DNA from: Lactonifactor longoviformis DSM 17459
GTDB lineage: Bacteria > Bacillota > Clostridia > Lachnospirales > Lachnospiraceae
Direction of reading: 5' to 3'
Assembly: GCF_900129135.1 (NCBI RefSeq)
Contig: NZ_FQVI01000031.1
Span: forward strand, 1-45,704
DNA: 45,704 nt
Positions within the stretch are counted from its first letter, which is position 1; every line of letters begins with the position of its first letter. The notes below the pieces were generated by a model that searched no databases, was not told the DNA's origin, and worked only from the letters and a program-made list of their open reading frames with translations. Shown piece after piece: positions 1 to 7,656 of the stretch. The translations under genes and the position numbers were made by a program.

Positions 1-255
1 CTATATCCTGGCAGAGACTCACTTCACATTCACGGAAAACGGGTGGGGAAGGTCGAGAGTGGTACACTTTTCCTCTTGTTCCGCACTATTGTCCGCTTGA
101 TGTTTTGGATAAACTGCCAAAAACCTCCCTCCCGCCCGAACCAGTCAGCCCGCTGCCGCGGGATTTCTCTCACCGTCCCCCTGCCACACAACACCTGCTG
201 TCATGAAGCATCTTGAGCCGAAGTACACGTAGTTATATCCCTAAATTCCAAATAT
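1..255. other. Unassigned 255-bp left edge, GC-rich
   Basis: No convincing gene is visible. The plus strand is open in two frames until stops at about 203-216, but the products are proline-, arginine- and cysteine-rich and resemble nothing I know. The minus strand is broken by stops. The stretch follows the last gene of the PTS operon, yet I see no hairpin plus T-run that would end that operon. Positions 124-166 form one copy of a GC-rich repeat, listed separately. Confidence 0.4.
124..166 (-). repeat. GC-rich dispersed repeat, copy A
   Basis: Read on the minus strand this begins with a CCCGCGGC block, continues through GCTGACTGGTTCGGGCGGG and ends in GGGAGG. It matches positions 15292-15334 on the plus strand at roughly nine of ten positions over about 42 bases, with one single-base gap. 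Both copies are intergenic and lie just beyond the 3' end of genes. It looks like a REP-type extragenic element, but the boundaries and family are unknown. Confidence 0.6.
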
Positions 256-723
256 CTATAGATAAGACATCAAGATATCATACACCTCATCCCCAGCCCC
301 AGCCCCAATCAACTGTTCAATCATCGCCCCGTTTTGAACCACTAAATTAATCAGCTCTTTCAATACCCCAAGCTGAGCTTTCTGCTCCTTAATGGCCAGC
401 ATAATCACTAGTTCAACTGCAACCTTCTCCCCTGATCCGCTGCCCATAACCTGGAATTCTACCGGGTGTTTTAGGACAGCCACACAGATTCTGGTTTCCT
501 TTACGTATACCGCATCCGTATGGGGGATTGCCACCTTACGGCCCTCTAAAGGAAGTCCTGTGGGATATTTCTGTTCCCTCAGTATTACATTTGATTCGTA
601 TTCCTCTGTTACCAGCCCAAGCTGAAACAGACGCTCTGATAACGTACGCAGCACTTCCTCGCTGCTCTCCCCGCTCACCCCTACGTAGCAGGTTTCTCTG
701 CTTAAAGCCTCTTTTAACGGCAT
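256..723 (-). CDS. PTS EIIA component (fructose/galactitol type, SgcA-like)
   Basis: This is a 155-residue single-domain EIIA of the PTS_EIIA_2 fold. It should accept phosphate from HPr on His68, inside the motif VAIPHTDA, and pass it to an EIIB cysteine in the cytoplasm. The length is normal for a free-standing EIIA. The start follows AAGGGGGAAGATT. It is the last gene of the 13-gene minus-strand PTS operon, 41 bp after the epimerase-like gene. A second EIIA lies at the other end of the same operon, and two EIIB/EIIC pairs are present in the locus, so this EIIA may serve either pair. In the E. coli sgc cluster the equivalent is SgcA. Confidence 0.9.
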   Translation of the reverse strand: MPLKEALSRETCYVGVSGESSEEVLRTLSERLFQLGLVTEEYESNVILREQKYPTGLPLEGRKVAIPHTDAVYVKETRICVAVLKHPVEFQVMGSGSGEKVAVELVIMLAIKEQKAQLGVLKELINLVVQNGAMIEQLIGAGAGDEVYDILMSYL

Positions 724-764
724 AATCTTCCCCCTTATACTTTATCATACGGCAAATCCGTACG

Positions 765-1430
765 TCAGTGCCCTGGACAAGTACGATGGTGTGTCCCCGG
801 GTATAATTTACTAAATTTTTCAATAGTGTCACAAGGATGTTCTGATGCAAAGATAGTCCGCCCCATAACAGTTCCTGTGGCTCCTGCTTTTCTCAGACAG
901 AGAAATTCGTTCTCACCAATTCCCCCATCTGCAATAATCTCTGTCTCAGAGCCGCATACTCCGGCCAGCCATTCTACTTTTTGAATCATCTCCATCTGAA
1001 ACAGATCACCCTCGCCGTCTGGTTCAGAAGTCATAATTAAAATATAGTCCAGCCGGTTAACATACGGCTTTAAGACAGCTGCAGGCGTATTTGGATTCAG
1101 CGCAATTCCTGCCTTCATCCCCATTTCTTTTATCTTATGAAGCACCCGGAGGGGATAGCCCGTGGATTCCCAGTGAAAAGCGGCTGCACTGCATCCCGCT
1201 TCCGCCAGTTCCTCTAAATACATCAAAGGGTTTGTGACCATAAGATGGGCATCCCATATCTTATTATATTTAGACACAACCGACCGAATAGTTTTCATAC
1301 CAAACGTTATATTCGGGACAAAGTTACCGTCCTCAATATCAAAATGCAGATACTTATGGTTCCCCAGCGCTTCTATCTCCCTGCCCAGACACAGCTGATT
1401 GGCAGATGCCGCTGACGGCAGAATCTTCAT
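765..1430 (-). CDS. Ribulose-phosphate 3-epimerase family protein (SgcE-like)
   Basis: A 221-residue TIM-barrel protein of the ribulose-5-phosphate 3-epimerase family. Visible family marks are the N-terminal ILPS motif, HFDIEDGNFVPNITFG (metal-binding and catalytic Asp), DAHLMV (metal-binding His-Leu-Met), and the phosphate-binding end IIADGGIG followed by VMGRTIF. The usual second catalytic aspartate segment is D-G-G-I, which is intact. It should epimerise a keto-pentose or related ketose phosphate. It lies 20 bp after the BtpA-like gene, preceded by an AGGCAGG site. Position in a PTS operon and absence of other pentose-phosphate genes suggest a dedicated sugar-phosphate epimerase (SgcE or AlsE class) and not the housekeeping Rpe. 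The exact substrate cannot be read from sequence. Confidence 0.85.
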   Translation of the reverse strand: MKILPSAASANQLCLGREIEALGNHKYLHFDIEDGNFVPNITFGMKTIRSVVSKYNKIWDAHLMVTNPLMYLEELAEAGCSAAAFHWESTGYPLRVLHKIKEMGMKAGIALNPNTPAAVLKPYVNRLDYILIMTSEPDGEGDLFQMEMIQKVEWLAGVCGSETEIIADGGIGENEFLCLRKAGATGTVMGRTIFASEHPCDTIEKFSKLYPGTHHRTCPGH

Positions 1431-1450
1431 TATTACCTGCCTCTCCGCCG

Positions 1451-2269
1451 TTACAATGTGGCTCTGAATTCTTTTACAACATCCATAAATTCTTTTACGC
1501 GTACCTCATCCACCGGATTCTCAAACTTGCCGTCCCTCTTGAAAGTGGTGCCTACCACTGCACCGTCTGCTATCTTTAACTGCTCCTTTACATTATTGAT
1601 CCGCACACCTGTGTTTGCAAATACAATCGTATCCGGGACCTCATTTTTTACAGTTTCAAGCACTTGGGAATCCGTCGCCGCCCCTGCGGTCAGTCCGGAT
1701 ACACAGAGTGCGTCCGGTTTACAGTTAAATACCGTACTCTTAGCAATCTGACTGATATCATCTCTCTGAATATACTTAGCCGCCTCCGGTACAATATTAA
1801 ATAGAAGCTTCACATCCTCCGCACCAATCTCGTGCTGGTGTCTTACGACTGCACCGCAGTTCGTATTCCACAGGCCAAAGTCACTTGCATATACACCTGT
1901 AAAAATTTCTCGGACAAACTTTGCGCCTGTCGCCACTGCCAGGTCCAGAGACTTCGCCGGATCCCACAGCACATTAACCCCGAACGGAATCTCAAGCTCT
2001 GATTTCAGTTCCCCGATCACCCGGGCCATGGCTGCCACGGTCTCTGTTCTCACGTCCGTGAGATAAGGCAGGCTGAATTCATTGGAAAACATAATTGCAT
2101 CCACTCCGCCCCGCTGCAGTGCCAGCATCTCCTCCCTGGCCCGTTTAATCACAGCTTCCATGCCGCCGGCCTTGTCAAATCCCGGGTCCCCCGGAAGCGC
2201 CATAAAATGACACATTGCGATAATTGGTTTGTCTGTTCCCAGTACTTCCTCTGTCCATTTTCTTTCCAT
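1451..2269 (-). CDS. BtpA/SgcQ family protein
   Basis: A 272-residue protein of the BtpA family, a predicted TIM barrel. Typical pieces are IIAMCHFMALPGDPGFD at the N-terminus, GVDAIMFSNEFSLPY, PFGVNVLWDP, and a C-terminal ADGAVVGTTFKRDGK that resembles a phosphate-binding loop. BtpA itself was described from cyanobacterial photosystem I biogenesis, but in heterotrophs the family sits in sugar operons such as sgcQ, where its reaction is, as far as I know, undefined. The start follows AAAGGAG. Its place between the M42-like gene and the epimerase gene matches the sgc gene set and argues for a step in sugar-phosphate metabolism. Confidence 0.88.
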   Translation of the reverse strand: MERKWTEEVLGTDKPIIAMCHFMALPGDPGFDKAGGMEAVIKRAREEMLALQRGGVDAIMFSNEFSLPYLTDVRTETVAAMARVIGELKSELEIPFGVNVLWDPAKSLDLAVATGAKFVREIFTGVYASDFGLWNTNCGAVVRHQHEIGAEDVKLLFNIVPEAAKYIQRDDISQIAKSTVFNCKPDALCVSGLTAGAATDSQVLETVKNEVPDTIVFANTGVRINNVKEQLKIADGAVVGTTFKRDGKFENPVDEVRVKEFMDVVKEFRATL

Positions 2270-2305
2270 AATAAATTCTCCTTTATATATGTTTTATTAA
2301 TTTTA

Positions 2306-3403
2306 TTATTTGATGCCTCTGGCAAGCTCCACCTGTCTGCTGAATCTGCAGGCAGCTGCCATCATAAGGGCAATACAGTCTTCGATATCCTGCCGGCTGG
2401 CTACTTCAGCCAGTGAATGTGTGTAGCGCAAAGGAATTGATAAGTGGGCCATAGGGATCCCTTCGGTTCCTGCCAGCTGGGTAAATGCATCATCAGTGAT
2501 TACCCCGATAACCACTTCTTTCTGGCATTTCAGTCCCTCTTCTTTTGCTGTCCTTTCCAGGAATGCATTCAGCCTGGGGTTGGGCAGCAGCCCTCCCAGC
2601 GTGCCTCTTCCGTGAAAGTTCATATACATAATGGCAACCCCTTTGTCAAGCTCCATCTCATACCTTCCTTTTAACTCCGGTGTATCGCAGGCAGGGGAAA
2701 TATCTACACAGATAGCTGCATCCGGCTGCAATCTTTGAAAGGTCGGTGTTGAGGAACGGATATTGAATTCCTCCTGAACGGTAAATATAAGATGCACGTC
2801 GGCCTTATGTTCCCTCTGGTTTAGTTCCTCTGCCATTCTGAGCAGGGCATAAATCCCCATTCTGTCATCCAGCGATTTGGAAGCCACATAGTTTCCCAGG
2901 CTTGTATAATTGGGTAGGTAGGTGACAACACTGCCGATATCAATCCCCTTCTCTAAAACTTCTTCCTTGGATTTGCATCCCAGATCCACATAAAGTTCCG
3001 ATATGGTTGTGACCGCAAACTTTTTGTCGGCCGGTGTCAGATGATGGGACGTATTCCCCACCACCCCCCTGTAAGACTTTGTTTCGTCCAGCGTATGCAC
3101 ATCCAGAAATGCTGAGGGCAGTACCTTCTCAGGAACCCCACCCACCCGCTCAAGCCGCAGGAATCCATTATCCTCTATTTTTTTGACCATCAATCCCACC
3201 TCGTCCATGTGGGCAAAAAATGCAATAGATGTCCCATCTTTCTCTGTCCCGGGGTAGGTTGCTGTAATATTTCCCAGCTTGTCTACGTGAATCTTATCGC
3301 AGGTCCTCCTGAGCTTTTTCAGTACATAGGCAATCATTTTGTCCTCATGCCCGCTCAGTGCAGGTATATCCGTCAAGTCCTTCAAGTCTTTATCAAAGTT
3401 CAT
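2306..3403 (-). CDS. M42 family metallopeptidase-like protein (SgcX/FrvX-like)
   Basis: About 365 residues of the M42 glutamyl-aminopeptidase / deblocking aminopeptidase family. Metal-site motifs are intact: AHMDEVG (His), LDDRMG (bridging Asp), VQEEFN (catalytic and metal Glu), VDISPA (Asp) and RYTHSLAEVAS (His). M42 relatives SgcX and FrvX occur inside PTS operons in enterics, where their substrate is unclear; older endoglucanase labels for the family are probably wrong. The longest reading frame starts at a TTG overlapping the SDR stop, but AGAGGAG with six bases to the ATG at 3403 supports the later start; the adjacent ATG at 3406 is possible. The link between a peptidase-type enzyme and a sugar PTS is unexplained; it may remove an amino-acid or acyl group from a conjugated sugar. 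Confidence 0.87.
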   Translation of the reverse strand: MNFDKDLKDLTDIPALSGHEDKMIAYVLKKLRRTCDKIHVDKLGNITATYPGTEKDGTSIAFFAHMDEVGLMVKKIEDNGFLRLERVGGVPEKVLPSAFLDVHTLDETKSYRGVVGNTSHHLTPADKKFAVTTISELYVDLGCKSKEEVLEKGIDIGSVVTYLPNYTSLGNYVASKSLDDRMGIYALLRMAEELNQREHKADVHLIFTVQEEFNIRSSTPTFQRLQPDAAICVDISPACDTPELKGRYEMELDKGVAIMYMNFHGRGTLGGLLPNPRLNAFLERTAKEEGLKCQKEVVIGVITDDAFTQLAGTEGIPMAHLSIPLRYTHSLAEVASRQDIEDCIALMMAAACRFSRQVELARGIK

Positions 3404-3419
3404 CATAATCTCCTCTCTG

Positions 3420-4157
3420 TTAACCAATGTGCATTCTGCCTCCGTCCGCGATTAACACTTCTCCGCACAGATATTCGGAGAGCTCACAGGCCAAAAACAG
3501 GGCAATGTTAGCAATATCTTCTGGCTCCCCCATTCTCCCCAGAGGCATTACTGTCTTATAATGTTCCCTGGCCGCCTCCTCAGATCCAAACCGCTCCACA
3601 AGCATCTTGCTCATGATCACAGCCGGGGCTATCCCGTTTACCCTGATACCCGCTTTTGCGTATTCTCTTGCCAGAAACAAGGTCAATGCATAGCTGCCCG
3701 CTTTTGTGGTTACATATTGGGGAATCCCTGTGCCTCCGCTGAATACAGACGCCGATGTCAGAATAATAATGGTTCCTTCTGCTTTTTCCAGGTAAGGTTT
3801 AGCCGCCTCGGAGCAATAGTAAGTTCCCTTTGCGTTAATAGCGTAACTCTTGTCCCAATCAGCCACCACGCCCGCATTGTTTACCAGAACATCCACACGT
3901 CCATACCTGTGAGCTACCTCTGCAAACACAGCTGCAACCGCCGTGCTGTCTGAAACATCACACAAATAATAAGCTGCCTTTTTCCCATATTTAGAAAGCT
4001 TCTGCAAAAGCTCTTCTGCACAGGATTTGGGGCAGACATCCAGAATTACAACCTGCGCTCCGGCCTCTGCATATTTTGATGCTATAGCCGCCCCTATCCC
4101 CTGAGCGGCACCGGTCACCACAGCGACCTTATTTTCCATAGTTATCTGATAACTCAT
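3420..4157 (-). CDS. SDR family NAD(P)-dependent oxidoreductase
   Basis: A 245-residue classical short-chain dehydrogenase. The Rossmann motif TGAAQGIG is near residue 17, NNAG near residue 91, and the catalytic set is Ser in TSAS with YVTTK further on. The C-terminal LIADGG is typical of 3-oxoacyl-reductase, gluconate and polyol dehydrogenases. It overlaps the zinc dehydrogenase gene by 4 bp (ATGA), so the two are probably translationally coupled. In context it should oxidise or reduce a hydroxyl of the imported sugar or polyol, or of its phosphate. The specific substrate is not visible. Confidence 0.9.
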   Translation of the reverse strand: MSYQITMENKVAVVTGAAQGIGAAIASKYAEAGAQVVILDVCPKSCAEELLQKLSKYGKKAAYYLCDVSDSTAVAAVFAEVAHRYGRVDVLVNNAGVVADWDKSYAINAKGTYYCSEAAKPYLEKAEGTIIILTSASVFSGGTGIPQYVTTKAGSYALTLFLAREYAKAGIRVNGIAPAVIMSKMLVERFGSEEAAREHYKTVMPLGRMGEPEDIANIALFLACELSEYLCGEVLIADGGRMHIG

Positions 4158-5206
4158 ACTTCGCCTTCTTCCGATTCTTCAACTTTAACAATACATTTCA
4201 GACATTCTCCCCGTCCAAGGGTCCGGGCAATTGCCTGCTCCACTTCATTCATAGCATACCTATGGGTTATATATGATTTAGCGTCCACTTTTTGACTGCT
4301 GATAAGGCGCAATGCCTCCCGGGTGTTATTGTGATTTGCGGAATAGGTAAGCAGTATATCCATCTCCTTAAAAAATGCCTCGCTTACATAAAGCTTTAAA
4401 TATTCCTCAGGGTCCGGGGTAGCAAACAATAACAGTTTCCCCCCCTTTCCGGTAAGCTTCATACCAATTTCCATAGCCTTAATGTCTTTTGCCATGACAC
4501 ACACTATATCAAACTGATTCCATCCAAAAGTTTCTTCCAGGCACTTCAGTTCTTTGTCCAGATCGGCATCCGCCTCACGGACCGCCTTCGCTCCCTTTTT
4601 CTCCGCCATCTTCTGCCGCCATGGGCTCCTCTCATAGGCCACAATATCCGTTACTCCATAGGCCTTCAGGGCCTCAATCAGCATCAATCCTATAGTTCCT
4701 GTGCCAATAACCGCAATCCGTTCAGAGGGCCGTACATGGAGACGTTCAATCCCGTGAAGGACACATGCCAGGGGTTCAATCAAGGTTGCTTCTTCAAAAC
4801 TCATACTGTCCGGCAGCTTTAACGTGTCTGTCCTCACATGGCTCGGCCCAGCCTTAAAATATTCAGCGAACCCTCCGGGCTTGTAGTTTGTGGCTTTGAA
4901 CTGAGGGCAGAGAGTATACTTGCCTTTCCGGCACTCCTCACAGCTCATGCAGGCAACATGATGGTGCACAAACACCCGGTCCCCCACCTGAAATCCCTCC
5001 ACATTTTTTCCAATCTCTTCTATCACTCCCACTGCTTCATGTCCCAGGACAACCGGGGCTTTGGGTTTGTTATACCATTCCATGGTATCTGCAACGCAGA
5101 CGCCGCAGGCGTTGGTCTTTACTACAATCTCTCCCTCTCCCGCCGTTGGTTTGGGCATTTCCTCTACCCGGACATCCGTGTTGGTATAATATACTGCTGC
5201 TTTCAT
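4154..5206 (-). CDS. Zinc-dependent alcohol/polyol dehydrogenase (MDR family)
   Basis: A 350-residue medium-chain dehydrogenase of the sorbitol / galactitol-1-phosphate / threonine dehydrogenase type. Catalytic zinc ligands are Cys37 (in ACGVC) and His56-Glu57 (in GHEAVG). The structural zinc site is the four-cysteine lobe CMSCEECRKGKYTLC. The nucleotide fold carries GTGTIG near residue 168. With a galactitol-type EIIC next door the parallel is GatD, which oxidises galactitol-1-phosphate to tagatose-6-phosphate. A polyol-phosphate substrate is therefore a reasonable inference but not proven. It is 37 bp downstream of the EIIC gene and overlaps the SDR gene. Confidence 0.9.
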   Translation of the reverse strand: MKAAVYYTNTDVRVEEMPKPTAGEGEIVVKTNACGVCVADTMEWYNKPKAPVVLGHEAVGVIEEIGKNVEGFQVGDRVFVHHHVACMSCEECRKGKYTLCPQFKATNYKPGGFAEYFKAGPSHVRTDTLKLPDSMSFEEATLIEPLACVLHGIERLHVRPSERIAVIGTGTIGLMLIEALKAYGVTDIVAYERSPWRQKMAEKKGAKAVREADADLDKELKCLEETFGWNQFDIVCVMAKDIKAMEIGMKLTGKGGKLLLFATPDPEEYLKLYVSEAFFKEMDILLTYSANHNNTREALRLISSQKVDAKSYITHRYAMNEVEQAIARTLGRGECLKCIVKVEESEEGEV

Positions 5207-5243
5207 CGTGTTCTCCTTCTTATCCTTAAGTCTTTTCTGTCAC

Positions 5244-6509
5244 CTAAAAAATGGCTGCGATTTTAGACAGGATCCAAGTCAGCCAGTTGCCGGCCGAAAG
5301 TGCCGTTATGTTAACTGCCCCGTCAGGAATGGTGTATCCCGCCTGTACTGCCATAGTGGTCATTGAGGATCCAAAACTTGTACAGATAAGCATTACCACA
5401 CTCATAATGACAATCCCGCAGATCAGAGAGCGGAAAAGATTTCCCTTGCTGAGGCAGGGAACCAAAGCCACAAAGTAAGCCAGGGATGCCAGATCCCCGA
5501 AAGGAAGCACCCGGTTTCCCGGAAGGATCACTGCCAGTACCAGTACAACCGGAATCAGGATAATTCCCGCCGCTACTGTGGTGGGGTGTCCGATAAGGAT
5601 GGCAGAATCCAGGCCAACGTAAAACTCCCGATCTCCAAAATGCTTTTTCATAAACTTCTTAGCCGCATCTGAAACTACGGTCAGAGACTCCATAAACAGT
5701 GCTATAAATTTAGGTATAATCATCATTACAGCGCCGATAGATATGGCAGAGCTTAACAGCAGGGGAATATCACTCCAATATCCGGCCAGGCATCCCAGGA
5801 TAAGGCCCAGAACTGTTCCCAGTACAAGAGGGCTTCCAAAGATTCCCCATTTTTCCTGAATGTGTTTTTCGTCCCAGTTAATGTTCTTAACGCCCGGTAT
5901 ACGGTCCAGCAGCCAGTTCACCCCTGCTATAATCGGCACACTGGTTACCGCCCACCCGTGAGGGATGGACACGCCTGGTACATTGTAAAAGGCCTGTACC
6001 CTTTTTGCCGTCCGGTCTGCCATCACCAGGCAGAACGCCGCATGAATCCCGCCCGCAATCAATCCGATAATTAAATTTCCTGAAATGATATACACTACGG
6101 ATGCAGTAAACGCGTGATTCCAGAAGTTCCAGATATCCACGTTTAACGTCTTGGTGAGTCTTGTTGACAGCATTAAAATATTTACCCCCAGAGAAACCAG
6201 GATAATCAGAGCCCCGCAGGTGGTACTGTATGCAATAGCAGATCCTACCGCCCAGCCCACGTCCAGAATATCGTTTTTGATTCCCCAGTTCTCCACCATA
6301 ATATCTACCATAGGACTCACTGTAGAGATGAGCAGCCCTATAATCAGATTCAGCCCTATGTAAGCGGCGCCAAAGGTAAGCCCTGCCATCAGAGATTTTT
6401 TAAATTTTGCGCCGAATACCATACACATAATAAAGATAAAAATGGGTATTAGTACCGATGCCCCCAGACTTGTCAGCGCACTTGTTACTTTAGTAATCAC
6501 ATCAACCAT
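5244..6509 (-). CDS. PTS galactitol-type EIIC permease (SgcC-like)
   Basis: A 421-residue integral membrane protein with about ten hydrophobic segments, of the EIIC-GAT family (GatC, SgcC). It forms the membrane channel that moves the sugar while EIIB phosphorylates it. Family marks are the start with LTSLGASVLIPIFIF, GLTFGAAYIGLNL, VDVGWA-type sequence (LDVGWAVGSAIAYS), and the conserved segment GLDSAILIGHPTTVAAG. The start follows AAAGGAG. EIIB is directly upstream with a 26-bp gap. The second EIIC of the window (12506-13765) shares the same motifs, so the locus encodes two paralogous permeases. Confidence 0.93.
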   Translation of the reverse strand: MVDVITKVTSALTSLGASVLIPIFIFIMCMVFGAKFKKSLMAGLTFGAAYIGLNLIIGLLISTVSPMVDIMVENWGIKNDILDVGWAVGSAIAYSTTCGALIILVSLGVNILMLSTRLTKTLNVDIWNFWNHAFTASVVYIISGNLIIGLIAGGIHAAFCLVMADRTAKRVQAFYNVPGVSIPHGWAVTSVPIIAGVNWLLDRIPGVKNINWDEKHIQEKWGIFGSPLVLGTVLGLILGCLAGYWSDIPLLLSSAISIGAVMMIIPKFIALFMESLTVVSDAAKKFMKKHFGDREFYVGLDSAILIGHPTTVAAGIILIPVVLVLAVILPGNRVLPFGDLASLAYFVALVPCLSKGNLFRSLICGIVIMSVVMLICTSFGSSMTTMAVQAGYTIPDGAVNITALSAGNWLTWILSKIAAIF

Positions 6510-6535
6510 AAACGCTTTCTCCTTTCCTTTTCCCT

Positions 6536-6841
6536 TTAAACAACCGTATTCGAGATTTCCAAAATCTTGTCTGCCAGCTCCTTCAGCAGTTCATCATCCC
6601 CCACTCCAGTCAGCAGGGGCACACCATTAAACACAGGCAGCCCGGATTCAAAGGAAACCTGAGCTGTACTCAGAATTACATCGCATCCGCTTAAACGGTT
6701 TGCAAGGTCCTGCACGCTGCAGGTCATAATGGATACGGGAATATGCCGTTCCTCCATATATTCCTGTACCATGGACGCTGCATGCGTTGATGTTGCTATG
6801 CCTGACCCGCAGGCCACCATTAATTTTACTGTTCTTCCCAT
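6536..6841 (-). CDS. PTS EIIB component (galactitol type, SgcB-like)
   Basis: A 101-residue EIIB of the lactate/galactitol fold. The phosphorylated cysteine is Cys11 in the P-loop-like VACGSGIATST. It should take phosphate from an EIIA histidine and give it to the sugar in EIIC. The start follows AAGGAGAG and overlaps the HAD phosphatase gene by 16 bp. The order EIIB then EIIC without an attached EIIA is the usual split GatABC/SgcABC arrangement. Confidence 0.92.
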   Translation of the reverse strand: MGRTVKLMVACGSGIATSTHAASMVQEYMEERHIPVSIMTCSVQDLANRLSGCDVILSTAQVSFESGLPVFNGVPLLTGVGDDELLKELADKILEISNTVV

Positions 6842-7656
6842 AATATCTCTCCTTTTTCGTTATATTCCTGTGCCATCTGAAATGCAGCCGCCATGCCTCC
6901 CTGCTCCGGTATCTCTATGATCCTGTCCCCGGCTTTTTTCAAGTTTTCCGGGGCGTTGGCCGGGACAAAGGAATACCCGCTGCTGACCAGCATGGTATAA
7001 TCCGTCATAGCATCCCCTGCCGCAAAGGTCTGCCCCAAGTTCATGTCATACAGCCTCAGGAGCTCTGCCATAGCTACGCTTTTATCCGTATGTTCCGAGA
7101 CAACTTCCACAAAATGCCGGCTGGCAAATCTATAGGTTGTTCCCCTCCAGACGGGCCAGGTTCCGCATCTCTCCAAATCTCCCACATCCGCCCCGGTCAG
7201 GAGTATCTTTAATATCCTGCCCTTTACAAAAGATACCTCGGGGATACGAATACCCCTCTCTGCCCTCACGGCCTTTTGGTCCAGGATGTCATTGCTTTGC
7301 AGCAGGTAGATTCCAACATCCGTAAAGACCTGGACGCTTACATCCGTATACTGATCCAGCACATACTGCACTGCCGCCAGAACTTCTTCCCCCATAGGAC
7401 TGCTCCACAGCAGTCTGCCCCGGATAAAATCAAAGATTCCGGCTCCGCTGTATACGATGCAGGGATGTGTTATATTCATGAGCCTTGCCACCTGCTCTGT
7501 GGCAACAGGCGCCCGGCCTGTGCTCAGCACCAGGAGGCCTCCGGACTCCATATAGGCAGCAGCAGCGGCTATCACCTTCGGATGGATGTTAAAGTTACGG
7601 TCCGACAGGGTGCCGTCAATGTCTGACAAAAAAACAGATTTAAAGTTCTTATTCAT
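6826..7656 (-). CDS. HAD superfamily Cof-type phosphatase
   Basis: A 276-residue Cof-subfamily (IIB) haloacid-dehalogenase hydrolase. Motif I is LSDIDGTLSD with the nucleophile Asp in the first position of DID, motif II is VLSTGR, motif III supplies a lysine (ILKILLTG or TDKS), and motif IV is GDAMTDYTML. The usual IIB motif has Asn before the last Asp (GDxxND); here it is Thr, a mild deviation. Such enzymes dephosphorylate sugar phosphates or phospho-cofactors. Inside a PTS operon it may relieve sugar-phosphate stress or release a dephosphorylated product. It overlaps both Enzyme I (8 bp) and EIIB (16 bp), so it belongs to the operon. Confidence 0.9.
   Translation of the reverse strand: MNKNFKSVFLSDIDGTLSDRNFNIHPKVIAAAAAYMESGGLLVLSTGRAPVATEQVARLMNITHPCIVYSGAGIFDFIRGRLLWSSPMGEEVLAAVQYVLDQYTDVSVQVFTDVGIYLLQSNDILDQKAVRAERGIRIPEVSFVKGRILKILLTGADVGDLERCGTWPVWRGTTYRFASRHFVEVVSEHTDKSVAMAELLRLYDMNLGQTFAAGDAMTDYTMLVSSGYSFVPANAPENLKKAGDRIIEIPEQGGMAAAFQMAQEYNEKGEILWEEQ

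Noticed and set aside
2306-3403. Endoglucanase or cellulase label for the M42-like gene
   Set aside because: The metal ligands are those of M42 aminopeptidases, and no glycosidase signature is visible.
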